From: Desulfoferula mesophila
Lineage (GTDB): Bacteria; Desulfobacterota; Desulfarculia; Desulfarculales; Desulfarculaceae
Reading direction: 5' to 3'
Length of the DNA stretch: 64,000 nt
NCBI RefSeq assembly: GCF_037076455.1
Contig: NZ_AP028679.1
Location: 1-64,000, forward strand
Shown here: positions 10,498 through 21,568 of the stretch, piece by piece
How the letters are laid out: each line of letters opens with the position of its first letter
Numbering within the stretch: the stretch's first letter is position 1
Made by a program: the position numbers and the translations under genes
Notes under the pieces: generated by a model
Told to the model about the DNA's origin: nothing
The model's input: the letters and a program-made list of their open reading frames with translations, nothing else
The model's database searches: none

Positions 10498-11301
10498 CTA
10501 GGCGGGCACGGTGGCCAGGAATTTGAGCACCGCGGCGTTGACCGCCTGGGGCTGCTCGATCACCAACTGGTGGCCCGCCTGGGGGATCACCGCCAGCTGG
10601 GCGCCGGGGATGCGTTGGGCCAGGATTTCGGCGTTGCCTTGGGGAACCAGGCGGTCGTCGGCCCCGGCCAACACCAGGGTGGGCGCGGTGATATTCGGCA
10701 GGCGCTCGTAGGTGTCGAAGTTCGCTATGGCTTGCCACTGGCCCTGCATCACCTCCGGGGGACAGGCGTAGGCGGCGGCCACCTGGGCGTAGTGCTCCAA
10801 GATGTCGGGGTGCTCATCCAAGGTGGTCTGGGAAAACAGGGCCTTGCGCCCTTCCAACTGCTCCTGGAAGGTCTTGCCGTAGACCAGCTTGTCAAAAAGC
10901 TCCATGGTCTCGGCGGTGGGCAGCACCTTGTGCGCGCCGCCGCAATGGGTGGCGGTGGGCACCAGCGAGGCCACCAACTCGGGCCAACCCAGGGCCAGCT
11001 CCTGGGCGATCATGCCCCCCATGGAGATGCCCATCACGTGGGCCCGAGCCCCGGCCACCGCTTGGATGACGGCGGCCGCGTCCTCGGCCATGTCCCGGAT
11101 GCTCCAGGGCAACGCCGGCGCGCCGGAGGTCCCGATGCCCCGGTTGTTGAAGACGATCACCCGGTAGTCGCGGCTGAACACGGGAACCTGCTCGTACCAG
11201 TGTTCCAGGTTGGAGCCCAGGCCTCGGATGAGTACCAGGGGAAAGCCCTGGCCGTGGGTCTCGTAATAAAGGCGGTATCCGTCGCGTTCCACAAAAGGCA
11301 T
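10498..11301 (-). CDS. Alpha/beta hydrolase
   Basis: A 267-aa alpha/beta-hydrolase-fold enzyme of unknown substrate. The catalytic triad is visible: nucleophile Ser in HVMGISMGGMIAQELAL, Asp in LVLAGADDRLVP, His in PQAGHQLVIEQP. The oxyanion segment is LIRGLGSNLEHW, where most relatives have an HG pair; here it is R-G. The start at MPFVERDGYRLYYET (11301) is preferred to one 15 codons upstream because the family begins there. Closest general resemblance is to 3-oxoadipate enol-lactonase-like and esterase members, but no aromatic pathway genes are nearby. The gene is monocistronic. Confidence 0.85.
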   Translation of the reverse strand: MPFVERDGYRLYYETHGQGFPLVLIRGLGSNLEHWYEQVPVFSRDYRVIVFNNRGIGTSGAPALPWSIRDMAEDAAAVIQAVAGARAHVMGISMGGMIAQELALGWPELVASLVPTATHCGGAHKVLPTAETMELFDKLVYGKTFQEQLEGRKALFSQTTLDEHPDILEHYAQVAAAYACPPEVMQGQWQAIANFDTYERLPNITAPTLVLAGADDRLVPQGNAEILAQRIPGAQLAVIPQAGHQLVIEQPQAVNAAVLKFLATVPA

Positions 11302-11396
11302 GTCGTTACAATCCCTTGGCGCTAGCAGGGCCGCTTGGCGCAACATGAAGTAATTACTTTAATATGAGCGGAGCGCCAGCGGGGGGCGCGGCGCGG

Positions 11397-12104
11397 TCAT
11401 TTCTTTTCCGGTTGGGCCAGGGCCAGGCGCACCGGCACGGTGGCCACCGCCTGCTGCTTTTTCACCAAATCCTTGAGGGTTAGGCGCAGCTCATAGGCCC
11501 CGATGGGAGCCCCTTTCAGGTTGAGGGTGACGTTGAGGAAGAATTCGCGTTTGTAGCCTTGCGAAATGGTATTCACCTTCATGAAGTTCTTTTTGCCGAA
11601 CAGCTCCTTGCCCTGCGCGTCCAAAAGCTCCACGTCCATGGCAAAGGATATTTCCCGGCTGCCGTCCGGCAGGGACTTTAGCCCATAGTTCAGGGGTTTC
11701 ATGTAGATGTATATGGGCTGCCCCCGGCCGGGAAACACCGGGCGGTCCGGGCTGGCCATCAGATAGACGTTGTCCTTGCGGGGCTTATAGATGCCGTAGC
11801 CCTTGGCCGGTTCGGCCACCAGGACGGTCCGGGCCAGCTTGAGGGGCAGTTTTTCCCACAGGGCCTCGGCCGCCCGGCTTATCTGGGCCTGGGCCTCCTC
11901 TTCCCGGCCCTCCTTCAGGGAGCCGAGGGCCTCTTGCAACAGCGCGGCGGGGTCGCCCTGGGCCTCCGCGGCCGAGGTTTCGGCGGCCGGCTTGGCGGGG
12001 GCCTGATCGGCTCCGCGGGCGTAACCGCTGAAAAGCAAAACGGCGGCGGCCAGCAGGGTCGCCAACAGCGCCGGAGCGCCCGGAGTTTTTCTGGGTTCGG
12101 GCAT
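11397..12104 (-). CDS. Secreted or periplasmic protein, unknown
   Basis: The 235-aa protein has an N-terminal signal peptide (LLATLLAAAVLLFSGYARGA). It is followed by an Ala/Glu-rich helical segment (about residues 40-85) and then a beta-rich domain (about 95-230) with YIYMKPLNYGLK and a run of alternating hydrophobics. The second domain resembles a beta-sandwich seen in several uncharacterised Desulfobacterota proteins, but I cannot name it. It is probably exported. It is divergent from gyrA. Confidence 0.75.
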   Translation of the reverse strand: MPEPRKTPGAPALLATLLAAAVLLFSGYARGADQAPAKPAAETSAAEAQGDPAALLQEALGSLKEGREEEAQAQISRAAEALWEKLPLKLARTVLVAEPAKGYGIYKPRKDNVYLMASPDRPVFPGRGQPIYIYMKPLNYGLKSLPDGSREISFAMDVELLDAQGKELFGKKNFMKVNTISQGYKREFFLNVTLNLKGAPIGAYELRLTLKDLVKKQQAVATVPVRLALAQPEKK

Positions 12105-12443
12105 GAGCGGACCTTCCCTGGGAGCGTCAACACGATTGTTTTAGGCTAGCATGGCGGCCCTCGCCGGACAAGCCGCGCGTCCCTGGGTGGTCCGGGCCGC
12201 CCGACCCCTGAAAAGGCCTGGTAAAACAAGCCCCTGCGGGGGTGGTTCCGGGGCGATTTTGTTTGCTAATCCGCGCAGTTGTTGCTATAATTGCCCAGTC
12301 GGCGAAAGGTGGCCAAATAGGCGGCGCGAGGGCCATGGCCCGCTGCCCCCGGGACCACCGGACGCCCAAAAAAAACTGCTTGGACCGCCTGGGCGGACCG
12401 TCTTTGGACCGGCCCCGGTCGGCAAGCGCAAAGGTTAAAGTAA
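12105..12443. other. Regulatory gap upstream of gyrA
   Basis: This 339-base region between divergent genes holds the gyrA promoter at 12263-12291 and G/C-rich inverted repeats around 12200-12250. No coding frame here is convincing. Confidence 0.6.
12263..12291 (+). promoter_or_regulatory. Sigma-70 promoter of gyrA
   Basis: TTGCTA at 12263-12268 and a perfect TATAAT at 12286-12291 are separated by 17 bases. This would leave a leader of about 145 bases before the gyrA ATG. Confidence 0.75.
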
Positions 12444-14991
<2,548 letters not shown>

Positions 14992-14999
<8 letters not shown>

Positions 15000-16002
15000 C
15001 CTGAAAACGGCGGTGGTGGGGGCCGGGGCCTGGGGAACCGCCCTGGCCGACCTCCTGGCCCGTAACGGCCACGCGGTCAGCCTGTGGGCCTACGAGTCCG
15101 AGGTGGCCCAGGCCATAGACGAACAGCACGCCAACCCGGTGTTCTTGCCGGGCTTTGATCTGCACCCCGAGCTGAGGGGCAGCAACGACCTGCCCCGGAC
15201 CTTGGAAGGGGCCGAGCTGGTGGTGTTGGTGATGCCCACCCATGTCTTCCGCGAGGTGCTGGGCAAGGCCGCGCCCCACCTGCCCCCGGGCGCCGCCATC
15301 GTCACCTGCTCCAAGGGCATCGAGGGCGGCACCGGCTTCACCATGGCCCAGGTGGCCGCCGACGTCCTGGCCCCGGAGCATCGCGACCACCTGGCCGCCC
15401 TGTCCGGGCCCAGCTTCGCCAAGGAGGTGGCCTCCGGCACCCCCACCGCGGTCACCGTGGGCAGCGAGCGCCCCGAGGTGGCCCAGAAGGTGCAAGCCGC
15501 CTTCGCCGGGCCGCGTTTCCGGGTCTACACCAGCCGCGACATCGTGGGGGTGGAGCTGGGCGGCGCGGTGAAAAACCCCCTGGCCATCGCCGCGGGCATG
15601 GTGGCGGGCCTGGACCTGGGCCACAACGCCATGAGCGCCATGATCACCCGGGGCCTGGCCGAGATGACCCGCCTGGGGCTGAGCCTGGGGGCCGACCTGG
15701 CCACCCTGGCCGGGCTGGCCGGGCTGGGCGACCTGGTGCTCACCTGCACCGGTTCGCTGAGCCGCAACCGCATGGTGGGCACCCGCCTGGCCAAGGGCGA
15801 GACCATCGAGCAGATCACCTCCTCCATGCGCCAGGTGGCCGAGGGGGTCAAGAACACCACCACCATCCTTTCCCTGGCCCGGCGCCAGGGGGTGGAGATG
15901 CCCATCATCGAGGTGGTGCAGCGGGTGCTGGCCGGCGAGACCACCCCGGAGCTGGCCCTGGACGAGCTGATGACCAGGGAGCCCAAGCCCGAGCACTATT
16001 AG
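14992..16002 (+). CDS. gpsA: NAD(P)H-dependent glycerol-3-phosphate dehydrogenase
   Basis: GpsA reduces dihydroxyacetone phosphate to sn-glycerol 3-phosphate for phospholipid synthesis. The 336-aa protein has the Rossmann motif [19 protein letters not shown], then [43 protein letters not shown] with the catalytic Lys, and [19 protein letters not shown] with the substrate-binding Arg-Asn. The start ATG at 14992 lies inside the gyrA 3' end, with GGAG at 14982-14985 as ribosome site. An in-frame ATG six bases earlier is less well spaced. Translational coupling to gyrA is likely. A 121-bp palindrome follows the stop by 26 bases. Confidence 0.96.
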
Positions 16003-16028
16003 GCTGGGTTCCTTTAGAAAAGTCGCGC

Positions 16029-16149
16029 GCGGCTTCGCCAGACGGCGGGATGCTGCGTTGCCGACTTCGCGCCAAACTCGCTGTAGGCCCGGCTACAGCT
16101 CCGTTTGTCGCTCGTCGGCGCCTTGCCTGCCACCGCCTGGCTGTGCCGG
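16029..16149 (+). repeat. 121-bp palindromic element, copy A
   Basis: It begins GCGGCTTCGCCAG and ends CCTGGCTGTGCCGG, ends that are imperfect inverted repeats. The centre is a CTGTAG/CTACAG hairpin. It lies 26 bases after the gpsA stop. It is the most divergent of the five full copies. Confidence 0.9.
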
Positions 16150-16202
16150 TCTAGGGCGCATGCCGCATCCACGAGGTGAAGGTATTCAGAAGAGAGGCGG
16201 CG

Positions 16203-17126
16203 ATGATTCTTCCTGGTTCAATGCCGCCCAACCTTCCTGAAAAACCCTGGCCAGCCACAATACCAGCCATGATATTTCGCCTAATCCCAGACGGGCGCAA
16301 GGCCTGGCCGGTGGTGCTCTCCTGCGCCCTGCTGCTGCTGGCCGCGGTCTGGGCCGCGCCCTGCCCGGCCGCCGGCCCCTGGCAGAGCTGGCGGCCCGGC
16401 CTGGAGAGCGCCCGCTTCGCCCTGGAAACCGCAGGCCCCGCCCCGCGCCCCGAGCTGGTGGCGCTCCGGGTGGACCCGGCCCGCTTCGCCCTGCGCCTGC
16501 TGTGCGCGGGCAACCGCGGCGGCAAGCCCCGCACCGCCCGCCAATGGAGCCGCGAGTTCGGCCTAACGGCGGTGATCAACGCCTCCATGTATCGCACCGA
16601 CCACCTCACCAGCGTGGGCCTGATGCTCGGCCGGGACTACGTCAACAACCCCCGCTTGGCCAAGGGCCAGAGCGCCGTCCTGGCCCTGGACCCCCTGCGC
16701 CCCGGCGCGGATCCGGCCCGCCTGTTCGACCTGCACCAGACCCCCTTGGCCCAGATCAAGGTCCGCTACGCCACCCTGATCCAGAACTACCGCCTGTTCA
16801 CCCCGGGCGGCACCAACCTGTGGCGCCGGGCCGACCAGCGATGGTCCAGCGCCCTGGTGGGCCAGGACCGGGCGGGGCGGGTGCTGCTGCTGATCTGCCG
16901 GGAGCCCTACCCCATGCCCAAGCTGGTGGCCCGCCTGCTCAAGCTGCCCCTGAATTTGCGGGCGGCCATGTACGTGGAGGGCGGGCCGGAGGCCACCCTC
17001 TACGCCAAGGACGGGGGGCGCGAACTGGACGTGGTGGGCGCCTTCGGCTCCCGGCCCGAGCAGACCGTGGCCAACACCGCCCAGTGGCCCCTGCCCAACG
17101 TCATCGGGGTGGTTCCACTGCCCTAG
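16203..17126 (+). CDS. Exported phosphodiester glycosidase family protein (NAGPA/DUF2233-like)
   Basis: Members of this family share a fold with the enzyme that uncovers mannose-6-phosphate and with bacterial exported proteins near peptidoglycan metabolism. Supporting segments are LTAVINASMYRTDHLTSVGLML, the central YATLIQNYRLF and the C-terminal MYVEGGPEATLYAKDGG, which hold the family's Asn, Asp and Gly-Gly residues. A hydrophobic stretch near residues 32-55 (PVVLSCALLLLAAVWAAPCPAAG) looks like a signal peptide. ATG 16203 is chosen because GAGGCGGCG precedes it, although ATG 16269 would give a more standard signal peptide. The substrate is unknown. Confidence 0.8.
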   Translation: MILPGSMPPNLPEKPWPATIPAMIFRLIPDGRKAWPVVLSCALLLLAAVWAAPCPAAGPWQSWRPGLESARFALETAGPAPRPELVALRVDPARFALRLLCAGNRGGKPRTARQWSREFGLTAVINASMYRTDHLTSVGLMLGRDYVNNPRLAKGQSAVLALDPLRPGADPARLFDLHQTPLAQIKVRYATLIQNYRLFTPGGTNLWRRADQRWSSALVGQDRAGRVLLLICREPYPMPKLVARLLKLPLNLRAAMYVEGGPEATLYAKDGGRELDVVGAFGSRPEQTVANTAQWPLPNVIGVVPLP

Positions 17127-17165
17127 CCTTGATCAAGGCCCAGGTTTTTTCGGAGATTGCGGCGG

Positions 17166-18683
17166 CTAACGGGGCTGATCGGCCGGCGGGGGCCAGCTCT
17201 TGGGGTCGCGGCAGATGTTGGGGTCCTTTTCGGGAATGATGATATCCATCAGGCGGCGCAGGGGCGCGAACACCGGGCTGGTGGCGAAGTTGATCACCGA
17301 ACCCACCAGGCCGCCGGGGCTCACCCCGGCGGAGGCCTGGTCAAAGGTGCCCTTGATGCTGATGGGCGTCTCCAGGCTGAAAAAGGCGGGCTTCTTGGCC
17401 CGGGGTTGCAGGTGCACCTCGAAGCGGCGCGCCGGGAAGTCGATGCTGCCCTTGCCCGAAACCCGCACCTTGCTGGTGTCTATGACCAGCTCCTTGCTGG
17501 TCATGACGCCGTTTTGCAAGACGAACTCGCCCACCGCGCAGTTGACCTTGGACTCGGTTTTACTGGCCAGGGAGCCCAGCAAGGCGAACATCAGGTTGGC
17601 GGCCCAGAGATCGTAGGCCTCGGCCCGCAGGTCCAGGGGCCACACCCCCACCTGCAGCGTCCCGTTGGCCCGGTCGAGCAGGGGAGTTCCCCTGGGGGTC
17701 TGGGAGGTCATGGACAGGCGCAGGGAGAAGACCCCCCGGTTGCCCAGGGATGCTTCGGACATCTGGTGGGCCAAGAAACCGTAGGGGAAGTTGTGGACCT
17801 CCAGCTCCAGCTCGGCGCCCAACCCGTTCTCCAGGGGCCAGAAAGTGTTGCGGGCCGATATCCTGCCGCCCAATAGCTCCACGTTCAGGCGCTCGACGGC
17901 CAGGCGGCGGTCCCGGGAACTGATATGCAACTCCCCGCGCCCCGCGTCCCGTCCCCGCCAGCTGATCTTCTCGGCCTTGAGGGTCAGCTCCCCTTGCACG
18001 GATTTGGCCAGGTCTTCCATCATGAGGTCCCGGGCCGTGCCCTGGCCAAGGTCGGACTTGGCCTCGGCGCGGTCCTGTTTTTCCAGGGCCACCAAATGGG
18101 CCAGGCCGTCCACGTCGAGCAGGGTTGATTCCAGGTGCAGCACCAGCTTGGGCGGGTTGAGCTTGGGGTTCAGCAGCATCCTGCCGAGCAGGGCGCCGCG
18201 CTCCAGGCGCAAGGCCAGGTCCTCCAGGCGCACCTGGCCCTCGGAGAAGATCAGGCGGCCCGAGACCTCGGGAAAGCGCAGCACCGCCCTCTGGTGGTCC
18301 TCGCGGGGGGGGCCCACGGGCAGATGCAGGTCATGCAAGGCGACCCGTTCCAGGTCGAGGCGGCCATGCCACAGGGAGGCGAGGGAGGCCCGGATGCTGG
18401 CGCGGCCCACCGTGGCCCAGGGGTGCCGCCCCGGTTGCCGGGCGGGCCAGGTCAGCTTGATATCGGAGAAGTTCACGCTTGGGTTCAGGGTGGGCCGCAG
18501 GCTGATGGGCCCCTCGATGGCCACGCGCACCGGGGCCAACTCCTGGTTCAGCCGGGCGAGCAGGCTGTCGCGCATGAACCCGATGGGTATGCTCCAGCCC
18601 GCCAGGTAGACCACCAGCCAGGCCAGGGCCGTCGCGGCCACCAACAGGAAAAGGTATTTGAACGCGCGCTTGAGCACCGCCAC
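17166..18683 (-). CDS. AsmA-like envelope protein
   Basis: AsmA-like proteins are anchored in the inner membrane and reach across the periplasm; several move phospholipids toward the outer membrane. The 505-aa protein has one N-terminal membrane span (YLFLLVAATALAWLVVYLAG), then beta-rich sequence with repeated short hydrophobic strands, LNPSVNFSDIKLTWP near residue 67, and a C-terminal segment (VRVSGKGSIDFPARRFEVHLQPRAKK) typical of the AsmA C-terminal region. It is shorter than TamB. The gene is convergent with the glycosidase-like gene and lies about 25 bases downstream of the next minus-strand gene, so it may be in one transcript with it. Confidence 0.8.
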   Translation of the reverse strand: MAVLKRAFKYLFLLVAATALAWLVVYLAGWSIPIGFMRDSLLARLNQELAPVRVAIEGPISLRPTLNPSVNFSDIKLTWPARQPGRHPWATVGRASIRASLASLWHGRLDLERVALHDLHLPVGPPREDHQRAVLRFPEVSGRLIFSEGQVRLEDLALRLERGALLGRMLLNPKLNPPKLVLHLESTLLDVDGLAHLVALEKQDRAEAKSDLGQGTARDLMMEDLAKSVQGELTLKAEKISWRGRDAGRGELHISSRDRRLAVERLNVELLGGRISARNTFWPLENGLGAELELEVHNFPYGFLAHQMSEASLGNRGVFSLRLSMTSQTPRGTPLLDRANGTLQVGVWPLDLRAEAYDLWAANLMFALLGSLASKTESKVNCAVGEFVLQNGVMTSKELVIDTSKVRVSGKGSIDFPARRFEVHLQPRAKKPAFFSLETPISIKGTFDQASAGVSPGGLVGSVINFATSPVFAPLRRLMDIIIPEKDPNICRDPKSWPPPADQPR

Positions 18684-18707
18684 CGCCGGGTTGAGTTAGG
18701 TCTGGGT

Positions 18708-19139
18708 TTATTCTATCGTGCGCGAGGCGAAAAAGTCATCCCAAGGGATGGTTTGGCCTTGCTGGGCGGCCCAGTCGCCGTCCGGCACCGGGGCCAGGCC
18801 CGTGGTGGGGCGGTTGAACACGTAGACCCAGGCCGAAGCCGCGCCGCTCTTAAGGGGCAAGAGGCGGCGCAGATATTCCGAGCCCGCCGGGTCCTGCGGC
18901 AGGTATTGCTCGAAACGGTCCAGCACGGCCAGGGCCGCCGGGTCCAACAGCTCGAAGACCTGGCCGCGCACCCAGCCCTCTTCCAGGGTCAGGGCGGGGT
19001 AGCGGTCCAGGCTGTAGAGCCGCCCGGCCACCGCGTCCCAGCCCCGATAGGCCAGCAGGCGCTCCACCCCCAGCCGCTCCAGGGTGGGATAGGGCCGCAT
19101 CAGGGTGCCGTAGAAAAAGATTAGCTCCGGCTCGGCCAT
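18708..19139 (-). CDS. Gamma-glutamylcyclotransferase (AIG2-like) family protein
   Basis: The 143-aa protein carries the family signature FFYGTLMRPYP at residues 8-18 and the downstream VRGQVFELLDPAALAVLDRFEQYL, where the conserved acidic residue expected for catalysis sits. The family forms a small beta-barrel that releases 5-oxoproline from gamma-glutamyl amines or peptides. The substrate here is unknown. It lies upstream of the AsmA-like gene with a 24-base gap, so co-transcription is likely. Confidence 0.85.
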   Translation of the reverse strand: MAEPELIFFYGTLMRPYPTLERLGVERLLAYRGWDAVAGRLYSLDRYPALTLEEGWVRGQVFELLDPAALAVLDRFEQYLPQDPAGSEYLRRLLPLKSGAASAWVYVFNRPTTGLAPVPDGDWAAQQGQTIPWDDFFASRTIE

Positions 19140-19223
19140 GCTTCCTTACAAAAACGTAGGTTAACCCCAGGTAATCTGGAAGAAATATAGCCCACGCCGG
19201 ACGGCGGGGCAAGAGGCGGGAAC

Positions 19224-19257
19224 GGCCCGCGCCCGCCGGGGTGGGCGGACGCGGGCC
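19224..19257 (-). terminator. Stable hairpin after cooC
   Basis: GGCCCGCG at 19224-19231 pairs with CGCGGGCC at 19250-19257. It is 13 bases past the cooC stop. On the minus strand no T-run follows; on the plus strand TTTTGAAATTATTTTT follows. It may be a processing stop or a plus-strand terminator. Confidence 0.35.
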
Positions 19258-19269
19258 ACGGTTTTGAAA

Positions 19270-20043
19270 TTATTTTTCCGACCTGGCGATGAGCTTGTCG
19301 GCCATGGCCGTCACCGAGGCCTTGGCGTTCATGGCCACGTCGGTGGGGCACTTGGCCTCCATGTCCGCCTCGATGATCTCCTCGTCGTAGCGCATGAAGC
19401 CCAAGAATTCGAAATCCTTGAGGGTTTCCTTAAGGTACTCCTCGTCCTTGTCGCTGCGGATCTTGTTGCCCACGATGAGCACCTTGGTCAGGCCCAAATC
19501 GCCGGCCAGCTGGCGGATATGTTCGGCGGTGTCCACCGAGCGCCGCCCCGGCTCCACCACCACGATGAGGAAGTCCACCCCCTGGCTGGTGCCCCGGCCC
19601 AGGTGCTCCAGGCCCGCCTCCATGTCCAGGATCAGCACCTCCTTGTGCAGCAGCACCAGGTGGGCCATCAGGGCCTTGAGCATGGTGGAGGCCGGGCAGA
19701 TACAGCCGCCGCCGCCCTTTTTCACCGTGCCCATGACCATGAGGCGCACCCCGTGGTGCTCCACGCTCAGCTTGTCGGGCAGGTCGTTGACCGTGGGGTT
19801 GAGCTTGAAGTAGGTGCCCCAGTTTTCACCGTCGCTGTTGGTGCGCTCGGCGATGAGGTCTTTCATGTCGCTCACCGGCACCAGCTTCTGGTAGTCCGGG
19901 AAACCCAGGGCTTGGCCCAGGTTGGCGTCGGGGTCGGCGTCCACCGCCAACACCCTGAGGCCCTTTTCGGCCAAGGACCGGGCCAGCATGGCCGAGAAGG
20001 TGGTCTTGCCCACGCCGCCTTTTCCGCTTACCGCAATCTTCAT
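19270..20043 (-). CDS. cooC: CooC-like nickel-insertion ATPase
   Basis: CooC is a MinD-like ATPase that helps load nickel into carbon monoxide dehydrogenase or acetyl-CoA synthase. The 257-aa protein has the deviant Walker A SGKGGVGKTTFSAML, the switch AVDADPDANLGQALG and the metal-binding Cys pair in GGGGCICPASTMLKAL near residue 135, the diagnostic CooC feature. NKIRSD is the adenine-recognition motif. No CODH gene is in the window. It lies 45 bases downstream of a small Fe-S protein gene and probably shares its transcript. Confidence 0.9.
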   Translation of the reverse strand: MKIAVSGKGGVGKTTFSAMLARSLAEKGLRVLAVDADPDANLGQALGFPDYQKLVPVSDMKDLIAERTNSDGENWGTYFKLNPTVNDLPDKLSVEHHGVRLMVMGTVKKGGGGCICPASTMLKALMAHLVLLHKEVLILDMEAGLEHLGRGTSQGVDFLIVVVEPGRRSVDTAEHIRQLAGDLGLTKVLIVGNKIRSDKDEEYLKETLKDFEFLGFMRYDEEIIEADMEAKCPTDVAMNAKASVTAMADKLIARSEK

Positions 20044-20088
20044 CGCTCACCTCAACATGATAATATGATTAGGCTTTCGCCGATGATA

Positions 20089-20403
20089 TCAACAGTGGCC
20101 GCCCTGGGCCCCGCCGTACAGGGCCACCAGCACCTCCAGGTCGGACTGGCACTGGCGCCGCTGGCGGCAGCCCAGCTCCCGCCCCACCCCGGTCATGGCC
20201 TTGACCAGGGGCGCGGTGAAGGCCCCGGCGGCGATGGCCGCCTTTACCGCCGCCTTGTCCACGCCGGTGCAGGCGCACACCACCTCTTGGTCCGGGGCCT
20301 CGCGCCAGCGCCGGGCCAGATCCTGGTCCAAAACCAGGGTGTCTCCGCAACCGCAGCCGCAGCCGCAACTTTCGGAATGTTCGTGATCGCCGCTCATGCT
20401 CAT
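20089..20403 (-). CDS. BFD-like [2Fe-2S] protein with Cys-rich N-terminus
   Basis: The 104-aa protein has a C-terminal region (VCACTGVDKAAVKAAIAAGA...GCRQRRQC) that matches bacterioferritin-associated-ferredoxin-like domains, which hold a [2Fe-2S] cluster with two Cys pairs; the second pair is Cys-X5-Cys rather than Cys-X2-Cys. The N-terminus carries an unusual SCGCGCGCG tract after HEHSES, a likely metal-binding tail. The tail plus the neighbouring CooC suggest a role in metal or Fe-S delivery to CO dehydrogenase; this is inference. Starts two and zero codons apart are equally possible. Confidence 0.75.
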   Translation of the reverse strand: MSMSGDHEHSESCGCGCGCGDTLVLDQDLARRWREAPDQEVVCACTGVDKAAVKAAIAAGAFTAPLVKAMTGVGRELGCRQRRQCQSDLEVLVALYGGAQGGHC

Positions 20404-20610
20404 CTCCCGGTCGAAAAAACAGACGGCTAACAGCCGTCACTTAATAATGTAGGAACTGTTCCGGGGAATGCAAGCGGCCCGGCAAGGTGGGTAAAGGTTG
20501 TGCACTTTAATGCGCAGCCGCCACTTTTTTACGCGCTTGGCGGCGGGTTTTGCCGCGCCCTGGAGACCCAAAGCTTTGTAATTACTGACCCGGCGTTCTA
20601 GAGGCTTCCT

Positions 20611-20626
20611 TGGCATAAAGCCTGCA
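20611..20626 (+). promoter_or_regulatory. Putative sigma-54 promoter
   Basis: TGGCATAAAGCCTGCA matches TGGCAC-N5-TTGCA with one change in each half and exact GG-GC spacing. No start codon of a known gene follows on the plus strand for 900 bases. Confidence 0.55.
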
Positions 20627-20636
20627 TATAGGTAAG

Positions 20637-20815
20637 GCAGAGGGCGGAATGGTCGCTTAGAATATCGAAGCGAAAATATCCGACCAATCCCGGGAGGTCC
20701 GCGGCCCTGACCCAGCCAAGAACTCCGGGAGTATGAAAGCCGCCCGCTTTCTTCTCTCCCTCCTTGTTATGGGCCCCCTGGCGTCACACCCAGGGGGCCT
20801 ACCTTTTTGGGCCCG
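20637..20815 (+). ncRNA. Candidate small transcript between sigma-54 promoter and terminator
   Basis: A transcript of about 175 bases is predicted from a promoter at 20611-20626 and a terminator at 20772-20808. Within it, ATG 20733 follows CCGGGAG and opens a 35-codon frame MKAARFLLSLLVMG that looks like a signal peptide, but the frame runs through and beyond the terminator stem to 20840. It could be a small RNA, a leader peptide or a small secreted peptide. Based on signals only. Confidence 0.3.
20772..20808 (+). terminator. Strong plus-strand terminator
   Basis: GGCCCCCTGG (20772-20781) pairs perfectly with CCAGGGGGCC (20790-20799), followed by TACCTTTTT. On the minus strand no T-run follows. 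Confidence 0.85.
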
Positions 20816-20836
20816 CGCCTATATCCCATCGGACTC

Positions 20837-21463
20837 CTAGCCCTTTTGCCTAGACAAGGCCATCATTTTGTAGATGGGCATGCCCGCGGTCAGGGCGATG
20901 TCCTCTGTGGACAGATAGCGGCCGATGGTGCGGTCGAACAGCAGGTTGCCATCCGCCGGGAACTCCTCGTCCCCGGCCCACAGCACCAGTTGGATGGGCA
21001 CCATGGGGAAGGCCCGGATGATCACCGAGGCGTCGCCGGTCTCGCCCGGCCCCTCGCCGCCCACCAGGGGGGCCAGCTCGGTCAAGAGCTCCGGGCGCTC
21101 GCCGAAGAAGCCCACCAGGGGGTCCTTGGCCCTTTTGACGAAGGCCGACCAGTAGAACTCGCCCGCCTCCACCTCGCGGTAGGTGATCCACTCGCCGCTG
21201 GGCTGGGTGCCGTCGGCGTTTACCAGGTAGTGCAACACCAAGGCCTGCTCGGCCAGGGGAATCTCCGGGCCGTTGTCGGTGGCCGTCACGCTGATGGGCG
21301 GGGCGGTGACCCGGACCGGGCGGCCCAGGTAGTTCATCTCCAGATAAGCGGCGTCGTCGGACGCCTTGGCCCCGGCCTTGCGGGCCACGTCGGTCCAGTT
21401 GCGCGTGGCCAGCTCTTCGGCGGCCAGGTCAAAGCTTTTTTGATAATCGTCCACCCGGGCCAT
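20837..21463 (-). CDS. DUF3786 domain protein
   Basis: The 208-aa protein fits DUF3786, a family found mostly in anaerobes including Desulfobacterota and often encoded near corrinoid or Fe-S enzymes. It begins YQKSFDLAAEELATRNWTDVARKAGAK and has VLHYLVNADGTQPSGEWITYREVEAGEFYWSAFVKRA, the most characteristic part. No signal peptide or membrane span is seen, so it is cytoplasmic. It is a single gene on the minus strand. The function is unknown. Confidence 0.8.
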   Translation of the reverse strand: MARVDDYQKSFDLAAEELATRNWTDVARKAGAKASDDAAYLEMNYLGRPVRVTAPPISVTATDNGPEIPLAEQALVLHYLVNADGTQPSGEWITYREVEAGEFYWSAFVKRAKDPLVGFFGERPELLTELAPLVGGEGPGETGDASVIIRAFPMVPIQLVLWAGDEEFPADGNLLFDRTIGRYLSTEDIALTAGMPIYKMMALSRQKG

Positions 21464-21568
21464 GTCTCGCTCCTCGCTGGTGGTTTGCGGCTGGTCTTCA
21501 ATGTAGCCGAGCAGAGCGGGCCTGTCGAGGATTTGGCGCGCCCCCGCCCCAGGGGCTATAGTTTAGCC

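Larger units (their letters stand above)
20404..20836. other. 433-base gap between convergent-looking minus genes
   Basis: The gap holds a sigma-54-like promoter (20611-20626) and a strong plus-strand terminator (20772-20808), enclosing about 180 bases. An imperfect TGTGCAC/ATGCGCA inverted repeat is near 20508. No protein family is recognised. A 35-residue frame is discussed under the ncRNA entry. Confidence 0.6.

Noticed and set aside
20733-20840. 35-codon signal-peptide-like frame
   Set aside because: It has a fair ribosome site, but it crosses the terminator stem and its T-run, so it would be on a truncated message; kept only as a note in the ncRNA entry.
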